DNA of 18,869 nt from VRUB01 sp046758085 (GTDB lineage Bacteria > Pseudomonadota > Gammaproteobacteria > Acidiferrobacterales > SPGG2). The position numbers and the translations under genes were made by a program. The notes under the pieces were generated by a model. The model did no database searches. It was not told the DNA's origin and worked only from the letters and a program-made list of their open reading frames with translations. This document shows, in pieces, positions 7,598 to 14,830 of this stretch (positions within the stretch are counted from its first letter, which is position 1; each line of letters opens with the position of its first letter). The stretch is from NCBI GenBank assembly GCA_046758085.1, contig JBHHZP010000064.1:1-18869 (forward strand). The letters are read 5' to 3'.

Positions 7598-7603
7598 AGT
7601 TCG

Positions 7604-8353
7604 ATGATTCAGGAACCAGAATTTATTTATCCGGATTGGCCGGCGCCGGCGAACGTGAAGGCGCTGACGACCACCCGTATTGGTGGATACAGCAAGTCAC
7701 CGTTCGACTCGTTGAATCTCAGCTTGCGCTCGGGGGATGACGTCGAGATTGTAAAGCGAAACCGCGCGCTCTTGATCGAGCATGCGAAATTGCCTGCCGA
7801 CCCGGTATGGTTGCGACAGACGCACGGCAGCACGGTCGTCGATGCGTCGCGAATAGAGCCCTACACCGAAGCGGATGGTAGTCACACGGCCGAGCCAGGC
7901 GTGATCTGCGTCGTGCTAACAGCTGATTGTTGTCCCGTGTTTCTCTGTGATCGCCTGGGGAGCCGGGTGGCGGTGCTGCATTGCGGTTGGCGGGGGCTCG
8001 CACGTGGGCTGATCGCCGAAGGGGTGCGCCAGTTGGGGTTACTAGGGCCGGAGCTGATAGCCTGGCTCGGTCCTGCAATCGGTCCGAAAGCGTTTGAGGT
8101 CGGCGAGGATGTCTACGCGGCGTTCGCCGACTACGGGCCAGAGGCGGCCGCCGCCTTCACCGGAAAGGAAAACGGGCGTTGGCTGGCGAACATTTACGCT
8201 TTAGTCACACAGCAACTCAAAGCGGTTGGCGTGGTGAATATCACTGGCGGCGATTATTGTACCGTGACGGATCAGGGTAAGTTTTTCTCATACCGGCGTG
8301 AGCGCGTGTGCGGGCACATGGCGTCGCTGATCTGGCTCGACGGTAAGGTTTAG
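7604..8353 (+). CDS. pgeF: PgeF / YfiH, laccase-like purine nucleoside-processing enzyme
   Basis: The 249-aa product belongs to the YfiH/YlmD family, annotated variously as polyphenol oxidase, purine nucleoside phosphorylase/adenosine deaminase, or peptidoglycan editing factor. In E. coli it limits misincorporation of serine for alanine in the peptidoglycan stem. The predicted metal site is visible: His74 in LRQTHGS, Cys109 in LTADCCPV, and His126 in VLHCGWRG. Length is typical. It begins 6 bp after rluD and converges on nadC with only 2 bp between the stop codons. In E. coli clpB is next; here four other genes intervene. Confidence 0.95.
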   Translation: MIQEPEFIYPDWPAPANVKALTTTRIGGYSKSPFDSLNLSLRSGDDVEIVKRNRALLIEHAKLPADPVWLRQTHGSTVVDASRIEPYTEADGSHTAEPGVICVVLTADCCPVFLCDRLGSRVAVLHCGWRGLARGLIAEGVRQLGLLGPELIAWLGPAIGPKAFEVGEDVYAAFADYGPEAAAAFTGKENGRWLANIYALVTQQLKAVGVVNITGGDYCTVTDQGKFFSYRRERVCGHMASLIWLDGKV

Positions 8354-8355
8354 CC

Positions 8356-9189
8356 TTATCGCATCTCGAATCGCATCGAGAGGTCGATCGCCTTCACATC
8401 TTTTGTTAACGCGCCCACCGAGATGTAGTCAACTCCCGTTTCTGCGATCGTGCGCACGTTTTCCAGCGTTATGCCACCCGAGGCCTCGATAGTGGCGCGA
8501 CCGCGGGCCTGTGCGACCGCCGCCTTCAGGCTCTGTAGGCTGAAATTGTCCACGAGCAGCCTACCGGCGCCGGCGGCAAGAGCTTCCCGCAGCTCATCCA
8601 GATTCTCTACCTCCACCTCGATCGGAATGCCTTCGGTGGCGCTGGCCTTTGCCTGTTGTAGGGCGCGAGCGATCGAGCCGGCGGCAAGGATGTGGTTTTC
8701 TTTAATAAGAATTCCGTCATAAAGACCCATGCGGTGGTTTTGGCCGCCGCCGCAGGTAACGGCGTATTTCTGTGCGCGGCGCAGACCTGGAATGGTCTTT
8801 CTAGTATCCAGAATCTTCGCGTGAGTACCGCTGACGGCATCGACGTAGCGGCGCGTTTGGGTCGCGGTACCCGAAAGCAGTTGCAGAAAGTTTAACGCCA
8901 TGCGTTCGCCACTGAGAATGGCTCTAGCGGGGCCGTGCAGGCGGCAAATGATCTGATTGGCTTGAATAGAATCCGCATCTTGCGCCGCCCAATTTGTGCT
9001 AACGGCGGCATCACGTTGGCGGAAAACCTCGTCAAACCAAGCGCTGCCGCATAACACAGCCCTCTCACGAGTAATCACGCTGACACCAGCCCGTGTGCTC
9101 GCGGGAATCAGGGCAGCGGTTAGATCACCACTACCGATGTCCTCGGCAAGTGCGCGGCGAACGGTGTCTTTAATGTCATCGGGAAGCAC
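8356..9189 (-). CDS. nadC: Nicotinate-nucleotide pyrophosphorylase (quinolinate phosphoribosyltransferase)
   Basis: NadC converts quinolinate and PRPP to nicotinate mononucleotide, CO2 and pyrophosphate in de novo NAD synthesis (EC 2.4.2.19). The 277-aa protein is complete. It shows ALAEDIGSGDLTAALIP at the N-terminus, SGERMALNFLQLLSGTAT, the substrate-binding run DTRKTIPGLRRAQKYAVTCG followed by GQNHRMGLYDGILIKENH, then VEVENLDELREAL, LLVDNFS, IEASGGI and DYISVGALT. The start is GTG 9189 with AAAGG about 10 nt upstream. It follows the aspartic protease gene by 16 bp on the same strand, so the two probably form an operon. The nearly complete tail-to-tail overlap with pgeF leaves no room for a separate terminator. 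Confidence 0.97.
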   Translation of the reverse strand: MLPDDIKDTVRRALAEDIGSGDLTAALIPASTRAGVSVITRERAVLCGSAWFDEVFRQRDAAVSTNWAAQDADSIQANQIICRLHGPARAILSGERMALNFLQLLSGTATQTRRYVDAVSGTHAKILDTRKTIPGLRRAQKYAVTCGGGQNHRMGLYDGILIKENHILAAGSIARALQQAKASATEGIPIEVEVENLDELREALAAGAGRLLVDNFSLQSLKAAVAQARGRATIEASGGITLENVRTIAETGVDYISVGALTKDVKAIDLSMRFEMR

Positions 9190-9205
9190 GTTATGGGCAC
9201 CTTTG

Positions 9206-9745
9206 TTATGGCAGTTGCTTCAACACAAGTGTGTTGTCGCGCTGGGCGAATTCGAGGTGTTTCAGGAAGCTCATTCCCAGCAAGACCTCTTCACTCTCGG
9301 CACTGGGATTGATGGTGGCTGTGACATCGCGCAGCTCGATGCCACCCAGCCGCACACTCTGCAGGCGCGTGAGATAAGCCGTTACCATCCCGTTTGCGGT
9401 GCTGACGGATACGGCGGGACCTCGCTGCAGTCGCAAGCGCCTCGCGACTGCAGCTGGAACTGAAACCGTAGTCGCACCGGTGTCCAGCATAAACTCTACG
9501 GCGTGTCCGTTAATTTGACCGGTGGCATTGTAATGTCCATAGCGATTGCGTTCGAGCACAACGACGGGCAATCCATCTTCGATGAAGCTGTGCACGCGGC
9601 GGTTCGGGTTACGCTGGGCATCGAGATAACTACTGAAGACCCACGTCAACAAACCAAGGCCGATCAGCCATGCCACGTAAATCATGCCTTTGCCCAACCG
9701 CCCCTGGGGGACCGTTGGCGGTGTGTGCTTTTCAGCTCGCTTCAT
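9206..9745 (-). CDS. Membrane-anchored retropepsin-like aspartic protease (TIGR02281-type)
   Basis: The 179-aa product has one N-terminal membrane segment at about residues 21-39 and a retropepsin-like domain after it. The active-site motif is FMLDTGATTVSVP with Asp88; the flap and second hydrophobic-Gly signature is EEVLLGMSFLKHLEF. Enzymes of this clan AA type carry one Asp per chain and must dimerise. The topology suggests the catalytic domain faces the periplasm, but the Lys/Arg on the N-terminal side is the only support. Physiological substrates of this bacterial family are largely unknown. The start is ATG 9745. It is the promoter-proximal gene of the nadC pair. Confidence 0.88.
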   Translation of the reverse strand: MKRAEKHTPPTVPQGRLGKGMIYVAWLIGLGLLTWVFSSYLDAQRNPNRRVHSFIEDGLPVVVLERNRYGHYNATGQINGHAVEFMLDTGATTVSVPAAVARRLRLQRGPAVSVSTANGMVTAYLTRLQSVRLGGIELRDVTATINPSAESEEVLLGMSFLKHLEFAQRDNTLVLKQLP

Positions 9746-10141
9746 GTGTCTATTTGTATCGGTTGGCTTTGCGGTGATCAGGGATACGGGGTGAACGCGA
9801 AATAGCTGGTGAGTTTCATATCGGTTCGTTTGATCATCGCGCCTGGCGCTGCAGTTCCGGAATACATGCCGGCATGCACATGTGCTCGCACATTTCCCTC
9901 AGAATACCCATCGCCGATCTGCGACGCGAGCCTGAGCTTGCTACGAGTGAGTAGATTCTGGCCGGGGGTCAGTGGCAAGCTCGTACTGGTAACGCTCGAG
10001 TCCGTGCAGTTGGAAAGCCCCCATGCTGCGGGGCAGCAATATGCGGTCGAAGACGGCTATTTTCAGGGCTATTGCCGTACTCATGCCCCGAGAGCGAGGG
10101 TGCTACGAGGTAAACGGGCTTGGATGACGTGTTCACATTTG
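9746..10141. other. Intergenic spacer with no convincing gene
   Basis: About 490 bp separate the divergent protease and arsR genes, including the arsR promoter at its right end. Several frames of 60-140 codons cross it on both strands. None shows a domain, a good ribosome-binding site or a preferred codon pattern, and they overlap one another. A minus-strand frame ending at 9778 (66 codons, C-terminus KLTSYFAFTPYP) is the most protein-like, but I could not assign it. It may be a remnant or chance. Promoters of the protease-nadC unit should lie in the left part. Confidence 0.4.
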
Positions 10142-10169
10142 TTGACATATGGCACCAGTTCATTATGCT
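10130..10169 (+). promoter_or_regulatory. Candidate sigma-70 promoter and overlapping direct repeat upstream of arsR-family gene
   Basis: A perfect -35 box TTGACA at 10142-10147 is followed after 16 bp by TATGCT at 10164-10169 (four of six). An 8-bp repeat, TGTTCACA at 10130-10137 and TGTTGACA at 10140-10147, is spaced 10 bp start-to-start, one helical turn, and its second copy contains the -35 box. A protein bound there would block RNA polymerase, so autoregulation by the downstream ArsR-type protein is a plausible inference. Typical ArsR operators are inverted repeats; this is a direct repeat. Confidence 0.45.
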
Positions 10170-10236
10170 GCGACGTTCCAGTAGATGTGCAGCAGGTTTC
10201 ACAGTCATTGTTGTCAGTAAGCGGTTTTAGGTTTTT

Positions 10237-10602
10237 ATGAAGATCGAGTACGCTCACAGCCTTCCGGAGGGCTGGGGAAAGTTTGCCCATTTCTTTTCGG
10301 CACTGGGCGATCCCACACGACAGAAGATTCTCCTGGTGTTCGAGCCCGATGAAGAAATATGTGTAAATGAGATCGCCCGCCTTTTCGAGCTAAGCCGCCC
10401 GGCTATTTCCCACCACCTTAAAGTGTTACGTAACGCTGAACTTCTTTTGAGCGTGAAACGCGGTAAGGAAGTCTACTATCGCGTGAACTATCCCTATTGT
10501 GCCGAGGTGCTAAAGCTTGTGCACCACTTTGTTGCAGACACAGTCAACGGAGAAGACGAATCCGGGCCTATTGCTATCCGCAACCGCGGGACCGGTGGCT
10601 GA
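10237..10602 (+). CDS. ArsR/SmtB-family winged-helix transcriptional regulator
   Basis: The 121-aa product has the compact ArsR winged-helix fold. FFSALGDPTRQKILLVF precedes the helix-turn-helix VNEIARLFELSRPAISHHL at about residues 43-61, then KVLRNAELLLSVKRGKEVYYRV forms the wing. In arsenic sensors the helix-3 motif ELCVCDL supplies the metal-binding cysteines; here it is EICVNEI, so Cys42 is present but the second Cys is Asn44. Another Cys (88) and HisHis (96-97) lie in the last helix. Canonical As(III) sensing is therefore unlikely, and the inducer is unknown. The start is ATG 10237. It probably controls itself and the MFS gene that begins 51 bp downstream. Confidence 0.9.
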   Translation: MKIEYAHSLPEGWGKFAHFFSALGDPTRQKILLVFEPDEEICVNEIARLFELSRPAISHHLKVLRNAELLLSVKRGKEVYYRVNYPYCAEVLKLVHHFVADTVNGEDESGPIAIRNRGTGG

Positions 10603-10641
10603 TGACACTCTTGTCCCCGATTTCTACGTGTCCAGCCACCG
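10593..10641. promoter_or_regulatory. Long inverted repeat between arsR-family gene and MFS gene
   Basis: Positions 10593-10601 (CGGTGGCTG) and 10604-10608 (GACAC) pair exactly with 10633-10641 (CAGCCACCG) and 10628-10632 (GTGTC). The stem is 14 bp with a 2-nt bulge at 10602-10603 and a 19-nt loop. It begins on the last codons of the regulator gene, spans its TGA stop, and ends 12 nt before the GTG of the transporter gene. No T-run follows. In mRNA it could limit readthrough or translation of the MFS gene, or as DNA it could be an operator. Confidence 0.5.
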
Positions 10642-10653
10642 ATTGATGTTCCG

Positions 10654-12024
10654 GTGCCGCTAAGGCGCAGCCGCGTCGATGCCCGTGATGTAGCGGTGAA
10701 CAACGACGCGGCAGAAACGCTGGTTCCCCCTGCAGTATCAACTCTGGCGCCGCGACGCGAGATCTTCGCGTGGGCTATGTATGACTTCGCGAACTCGGGC
10801 TATACGACTGTCGTATTGACGGCGGTGTTCAATCAATACTTCGTACATGTGGTCGCGGCGAATATGGGTTCGTCCCGTGGCACGGGAACGTTCTACTGGA
10901 CGATCGCAATCGCGATCACCAACGCCTTGATCTTATTAAGTGCGCCTGTGCTCGGCGCGATCGCCGATCATCGTGCATATAAGAAACGTTTTCTTGCCGC
11001 CACCACGATTGGATGTGTTGCTTTTACGGCTTTGCTCGCCAATGTCGGTCCCGGTGATGTCTGGCTTGCCATGATCGTGATCATTTTATCAAGCTTTATG
11101 TTCGGAACGGGCGAGAATCTAATCGCGTCTTTCCTGCCCGAAATCGCACCCCAGCGGGACATGGGTCGAGTCTCCGGCTATGGGTGGTCGCTTGGCTATC
11201 TCGGAGGGTTGTTGGTTCTGGGGATATGCCTCGCCTATGTAACCTGGGCCCAGGCGCGCGGCGCAACCGCATCCCAGTACGTCCCGGTCACGATGCTGAT
11301 TACGGCGGCGATATTCGCGCTCGCGGCGTTACCAACCTTCGTGTGGTTGCCCGAGCGTGCGACGCGTTCGCCGCTGCCACCGGGGCAGGGTTATTTTGCG
11401 CTCGGGTTCGCCCGGGTCAAGCACACTTTGCAGCACGTGCGCCATTTTCGCGACCTGTTCCGTTTCCTGGTCAGCCTCACGGTGTATTATTGCGGCATCT
11501 ACACGGTGGTTGTGTTGGCCGCCGTGTACGCGCGCGCGGTAATGGGCTTCGGTACCGGAGAGATCCTGTTGCTTATTCTGGTGATCAATGTCACTGCGGC
11601 GCTCGGAGCCTTGGCCTTCGGCCAAATACAGGATTGGCTCGGCTCACTGTGGACGCTCGCATTGACGCTTGCGCTGTGGGTCATTGCCTTGGTAGTGGCG
11701 TATTTCTCCGAGAGCCGGGTGGTGTTTTGGCTGGCGGGTAACCTAATCGGTGTCGCGCTGGGATCGAGCCAGTCGGCCGGACGCGCCCTGGTCGGCCAGT
11801 TTGCGCCTCCGGCGCGGGCAGCCGAGTTTTTCGGACTGTGGGGATTAGCGGGCAAGCTCGCGGCCATCATTGGTCCGCTGAGCTACGGTGCCATCGCGTA
11901 TTGGTCCGATGGCGATCACCGTCTTGCCCTGCTGTCGACGACGGCGTTTTTCATCGTTGGTCTACTGCTATTGCTGACGGTGAACGAAAGCCGGGGGCGC
12001 GCGGCAGCGCGCACGAATCAGTGA
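10654..12024 (+). CDS. UMF1-family MFS transporter
   Basis: The 456-aa membrane protein belongs to the UMF1 branch of the major facilitator superfamily (related to yeast Atg22). The family-defining start of helix 1 is clear: AWAMYDFANSGYTTVVLTAVF. Other marks are LSAPVLGAIADHRAYKKRFL after helix 2, SFLPEIAPQRDMGRVSGYGW, and SQSAGRALVGQFAPPARAAE late in the protein. About twelve hydrophobic helices fit the sequence. The substrate is unknown for most of this family. The frame opens at GTG 10654; GTG 10696 would give a shorter N-terminus more typical of the family, and neither has a good ribosome-binding site. It follows the ArsR-type regulator on the same strand and is probably controlled by it. 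Confidence 0.9.
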   Translation: MPLRRSRVDARDVAVNNDAAETLVPPAVSTLAPRREIFAWAMYDFANSGYTTVVLTAVFNQYFVHVVAANMGSSRGTGTFYWTIAIAITNALILLSAPVLGAIADHRAYKKRFLAATTIGCVAFTALLANVGPGDVWLAMIVIILSSFMFGTGENLIASFLPEIAPQRDMGRVSGYGWSLGYLGGLLVLGICLAYVTWAQARGATASQYVPVTMLITAAIFALAALPTFVWLPERATRSPLPPGQGYFALGFARVKHTLQHVRHFRDLFRFLVSLTVYYCGIYTVVVLAAVYARAVMGFGTGEILLLILVINVTAALGALAFGQIQDWLGSLWTLALTLALWVIALVVAYFSESRVVFWLAGNLIGVALGSSQSAGRALVGQFAPPARAAEFFGLWGLAGKLAAIIGPLSYGAIAYWSDGDHRLALLSTTAFFIVGLLLLLTVNESRGRAAARTNQ

Positions 12025-12074
12025 TTTGGGACTTGCGGCGAGCGCGACAGGATGCGGGGTTTGGTCGCCCACGG

Positions 12075-12103
12075 CTTGAAATAAGAGATCTCCTCCCCCA
12101 AGT
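12075..12103 (+). promoter_or_regulatory. Sigma-32 (heat-shock) promoter of clpB
   Basis: The -35 element CTTGAAA at 12075-12081 matches the RpoH consensus perfectly. After 14 bp comes CCCCAAGT at 12096-12103, seven of eight matches to CCCCATNT. Start of transcription would fall near 12110, about 30 bases before the clpB ATG. clpB is a classical RpoH target, so sequence and context agree. Confidence 0.82.
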
Positions 12104-12140
12104 AAAAACCAGCACAAATTAACGTCAGGATAATCTGCCG

Positions 12141-14744
12141 ATGCGAATGGACAAAATGACCGGAAAACTCCAGGAAGTGCTGGCCGATGCGCAAAGCCTG
12201 GCGGTAGGGCGTGATCACCAGTTCATTGAGCCCGCGCACCTGATGACGGCACTGCTGGACCAGGAGGGCGGCACCACGCGTCAACTATTGGCCAACTGCA
12301 ATGTCAATGTGAATGCCTTGCGCTCGCAATTGAGCCAAATGCTCGACGCCATGCCGTCCGTGGAGGGCGCTGGCGGCGACGTGCTGGTCTCCAATAATCT
12401 AGGCCGGTTGCTGAATTTGACGGATAAGTATGCGCAGAAGCGCGGAGACCAGTTCATCTCGACGGAGCTTTACTTGTTGGCCGCGCTGGAAGACAAGGGC
12501 GAGCTGGGTCGTGTGCTTAAGCAGGCGGGGCTGTCGAGGAACGGGGTCGAGCGCGCAATCGACGAGATCCGCGGCGGCCAAAAGATCGAGGATCCCAACG
12601 CCGAGGAGCAGCGCCAGGCGCTGGAAAAGTACACCATCGACCTGACCGAGCGCGCCGAGCAGGGCAAGCTCGATCCAGTCATAGGCCGCGACGACGAGAT
12701 TCGCCGCGTCACACAGGTGTTGCAACGGCGCACCAAGAATAACCCGGTGCTAATCGGTGAGCCCGGTGTGGGCAAGACGGCGATCGTCGAGGGCCTTGCG
12801 ATCCGCATTGTTAATGGTGAAGTCCCGGAAGGCATGAAAAACAAGAGGCTGCTGGCGCTGGATCTGGCGGCCTTGATCGCGGGTGCGAAGTTTCGCGGTG
12901 AGTTTGAGGAGCGCCTCAAGGCCGTACTCAAGGATCTCGCCAAGCAGGAGGGCCGAATCATACTGTTTATTGATGAGCTGCATACAATGGTTGGTGCCGG
13001 CAAAGCCGAAGGGGCAATGGATGCCGGCAACATGCTCAAGCCGGCACTCGCCCGCGGCGAGCTGCACTGCATCGGTGCGACGACACTGGACGAGTACCGC
13101 AAGTATGTTGAGAAAGATGCGGCGTTAGAGCGTCGTTTCCAGAAGGTCCTGGTGGATGAACCCAGCGTGGAAGACAGCATCGCTATTCTGCGTGGCCTGA
13201 AGGAGAAGTACGAGGTGCATCATGGTGTCGAGATCAGCGACCCGGCGATCGTGGCCGCAGCCATGCTGTCTCATCGTTATATCACTGACCGCAATTTGCC
13301 GGACAAGGCCATTGACCTTATTGACGAAGCGGCTTCCCGGATTCGAATGGAGATCGATTCCAAGCCTGAGGAGATGGATCGTCTGGACCGTCGCCTGATT
13401 CAGCTCAAGATCGAACGAGAGGCGTTGAAGAAGGAAAGCGACGAAGCATCGAAGAAGCGATTGAAAGCGCTGGAAACCGAGATCAACAAGCTCGAGCGCG
13501 AGTACGCCGATTTGGAGGAAGTGTGGAAGTCGGAGAAGGCGACCGTCCAGGGGACTCAACATATCAAAGAGGAGCTTGATCGCGCGCGCGGCGAGATGGA
13601 GACGGCGCGCCGTGCCGGTGATCTGGCGCGCATGTCGGAGCTGCAGTACGGGCGTATTCCGGAGCTGGAGCAACGGCTGAGGGAGGCCAGTGCGGCCGAG
13701 GGCAAGGAAATGAAGCTGCTGCGCAGTGCGGTCACCGAGAATGAGATTGCTGAGATCGTTTCACGCTGGACCGGCATACCGGTTTCCAAGATGATGGAAA
13801 GCGAGCGCGAGAAGCTGTTGCACATGGAGACGGAGTTGCAGCGTCGCGTCGTTGGTCAGAGTGAGGCGATTGCCGCGGTGTCCAATGCGATCCGTCGCTC
13901 ACGCGCCGGTCTATCGGACCCCAATCGTCCCTATGGTTCGTTCCTGTTTCTCGGGCCGACGGGAGTCGGTAAGACGGAGCTGACCAAGGCGCTGGCGGCA
14001 TTTCTGTTCGACACCGAGGAGGCCTTGGTGCGCCTGGATATGTCAGAGTTCATGGAAAAACATTCGGTGGCGCGCCTGATCGGGGCGCCCCCCGGCTACG
14101 TAGGTTACGAGGAAGGCGGTTATCTCACGGAAGCCGTGCGCCGCAAGCCGTACTCGGTGATTCTTCTTGACGAGGTGGAAAAAGCGCACCACGATGTGTT
14201 CAACGTACTGCTGCAGGTGCTCGACGATGGGCGTCTGACGGATGGACACGGCCGTACCGTGGACTTCCGTAACACCGTGATCATCATGACCTCTAACATG
14301 GGTTCCAACGTGATACAGGAACTGGCGGGCGAGGAGAACTACGCCAAAATGAAGCAGGCGGTTATGGAGATCGTGGGGAACTACTTCCGCCCTGAGCTGA
14401 TCAATCGTATTGACGACATCGTGGTATTTCATCCCTTGGGGCGGGAGGATGTGCACCGGATCGCGGCCATACAGCTGCGGTACCTGCGAGATCGTCTGGC
14501 CGCCCGTGACCTGGGCCTAGAATTTACCGACAAGGCATTGGACAAGCTGGCAAAGGCTGGGTTTGACCCGGTATATGGGGCGCGCCCGCTGAAACGGGCG
14601 ATTCAAAGTACCATCGAGAATCCGCTGGCGCAAGATATCCTTGCAGGTAAGTTCAGCCCGGGTACCGTGGTCGTCGTCGATGAGAAAGACGGGGAATTCG
14701 TGTTTACGAACAAGCTGGTGGACACTGCCACGGAAGTGGCCTAG
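12141..14744 (+). CDS. clpB: ATP-dependent disaggregase ClpB
   Basis: ClpB is a hexameric AAA+ disaggregase that works with DnaK to pull proteins out of aggregates after heat stress. The 867-aa product is close to the E. coli protein (857). In order: N-domain (MRMDKMTGKLQEVLADAQSL), first ATPase with Walker A GEPGVGKT at about 206-213 and Walker B IILFIDELHT, a coiled-coil middle domain at about 400-530 (rich in E, K, R), and a second ATPase with GPTGVGKTEL and VILLDEVEKAHHDVFN. The middle domain and lack of a ClpP-binding loop separate it from ClpA. The start is ATG 12141 with AGGA 10 nt before. A sigma-32 promoter lies directly upstream. The next gene is a DegP-type protease. Confidence 0.98.
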   Translation: MRMDKMTGKLQEVLADAQSLAVGRDHQFIEPAHLMTALLDQEGGTTRQLLANCNVNVNALRSQLSQMLDAMPSVEGAGGDVLVSNNLGRLLNLTDKYAQKRGDQFISTELYLLAALEDKGELGRVLKQAGLSRNGVERAIDEIRGGQKIEDPNAEEQRQALEKYTIDLTERAEQGKLDPVIGRDDEIRRVTQVLQRRTKNNPVLIGEPGVGKTAIVEGLAIRIVNGEVPEGMKNKRLLALDLAALIAGAKFRGEFEERLKAVLKDLAKQEGRIILFIDELHTMVGAGKAEGAMDAGNMLKPALARGELHCIGATTLDEYRKYVEKDAALERRFQKVLVDEPSVEDSIAILRGLKEKYEVHHGVEISDPAIVAAAMLSHRYITDRNLPDKAIDLIDEAASRIRMEIDSKPEEMDRLDRRLIQLKIEREALKKESDEASKKRLKALETEINKLEREYADLEEVWKSEKATVQGTQHIKEELDRARGEMETARRAGDLARMSELQYGRIPELEQRLREASAAEGKEMKLLRSAVTENEIAEIVSRWTGIPVSKMMESEREKLLHMETELQRRVVGQSEAIAAVSNAIRRSRAGLSDPNRPYGSFLFLGPTGVGKTELTKALAAFLFDTEEALVRLDMSEFMEKHSVARLIGAPPGYVGYEEGGYLTEAVRRKPYSVILLDEVEKAHHDVFNVLLQVLDDGRLTDGHGRTVDFRNTVIIMTSNMGSNVIQELAGEENYAKMKQAVMEIVGNYFRPELINRIDDIVVFHPLGREDVHRIAAIQLRYLRDRLAARDLGLEFTDKALDKLAKAGFDPVYGARPLKRAIQSTIENPLAQDILAGKFSPGTVVVVDEKDGEFVFTNKLVDTATEVA

Positions 14745-14830
14745 ATTAATGGCGAAATTGGTATCCCCGAGGAACCGGGATGCCAGGTTGCCCGATTTGA
14801 AAAGCGCATTCGTCGCTGGAGAGAACTCGC

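Noticed and set aside
8345..8360. Small inverted repeat TAAGG/CCTTA at the pgeF-nadC junction as a bidirectional terminator
   Set aside because: Only 5-6 bp of stem, built from the two stop codons and their neighbours, with no T-run.
9809..10240. 143-codon plus-strand frame in the protease-arsR spacer
   Set aside because: It overlaps the arsR-family promoter and start, has no domain or ribosome-binding site, and competes with frames on the other strand.
12470..13180. Long minus-strand frame inside clpB
   Set aside because: It is Ser/Arg-rich antisense of a conserved ATPase domain, a typical shadow in GC-rich genes.
14771..14801. Possible sigma-E promoter before the HtrA gene (GGAACC followed by TTTGA)
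   Set aside because: The -35 box lacks the usual TT end and the -10-like TTTGA sits at about 20 bp, outside the normal spacing.
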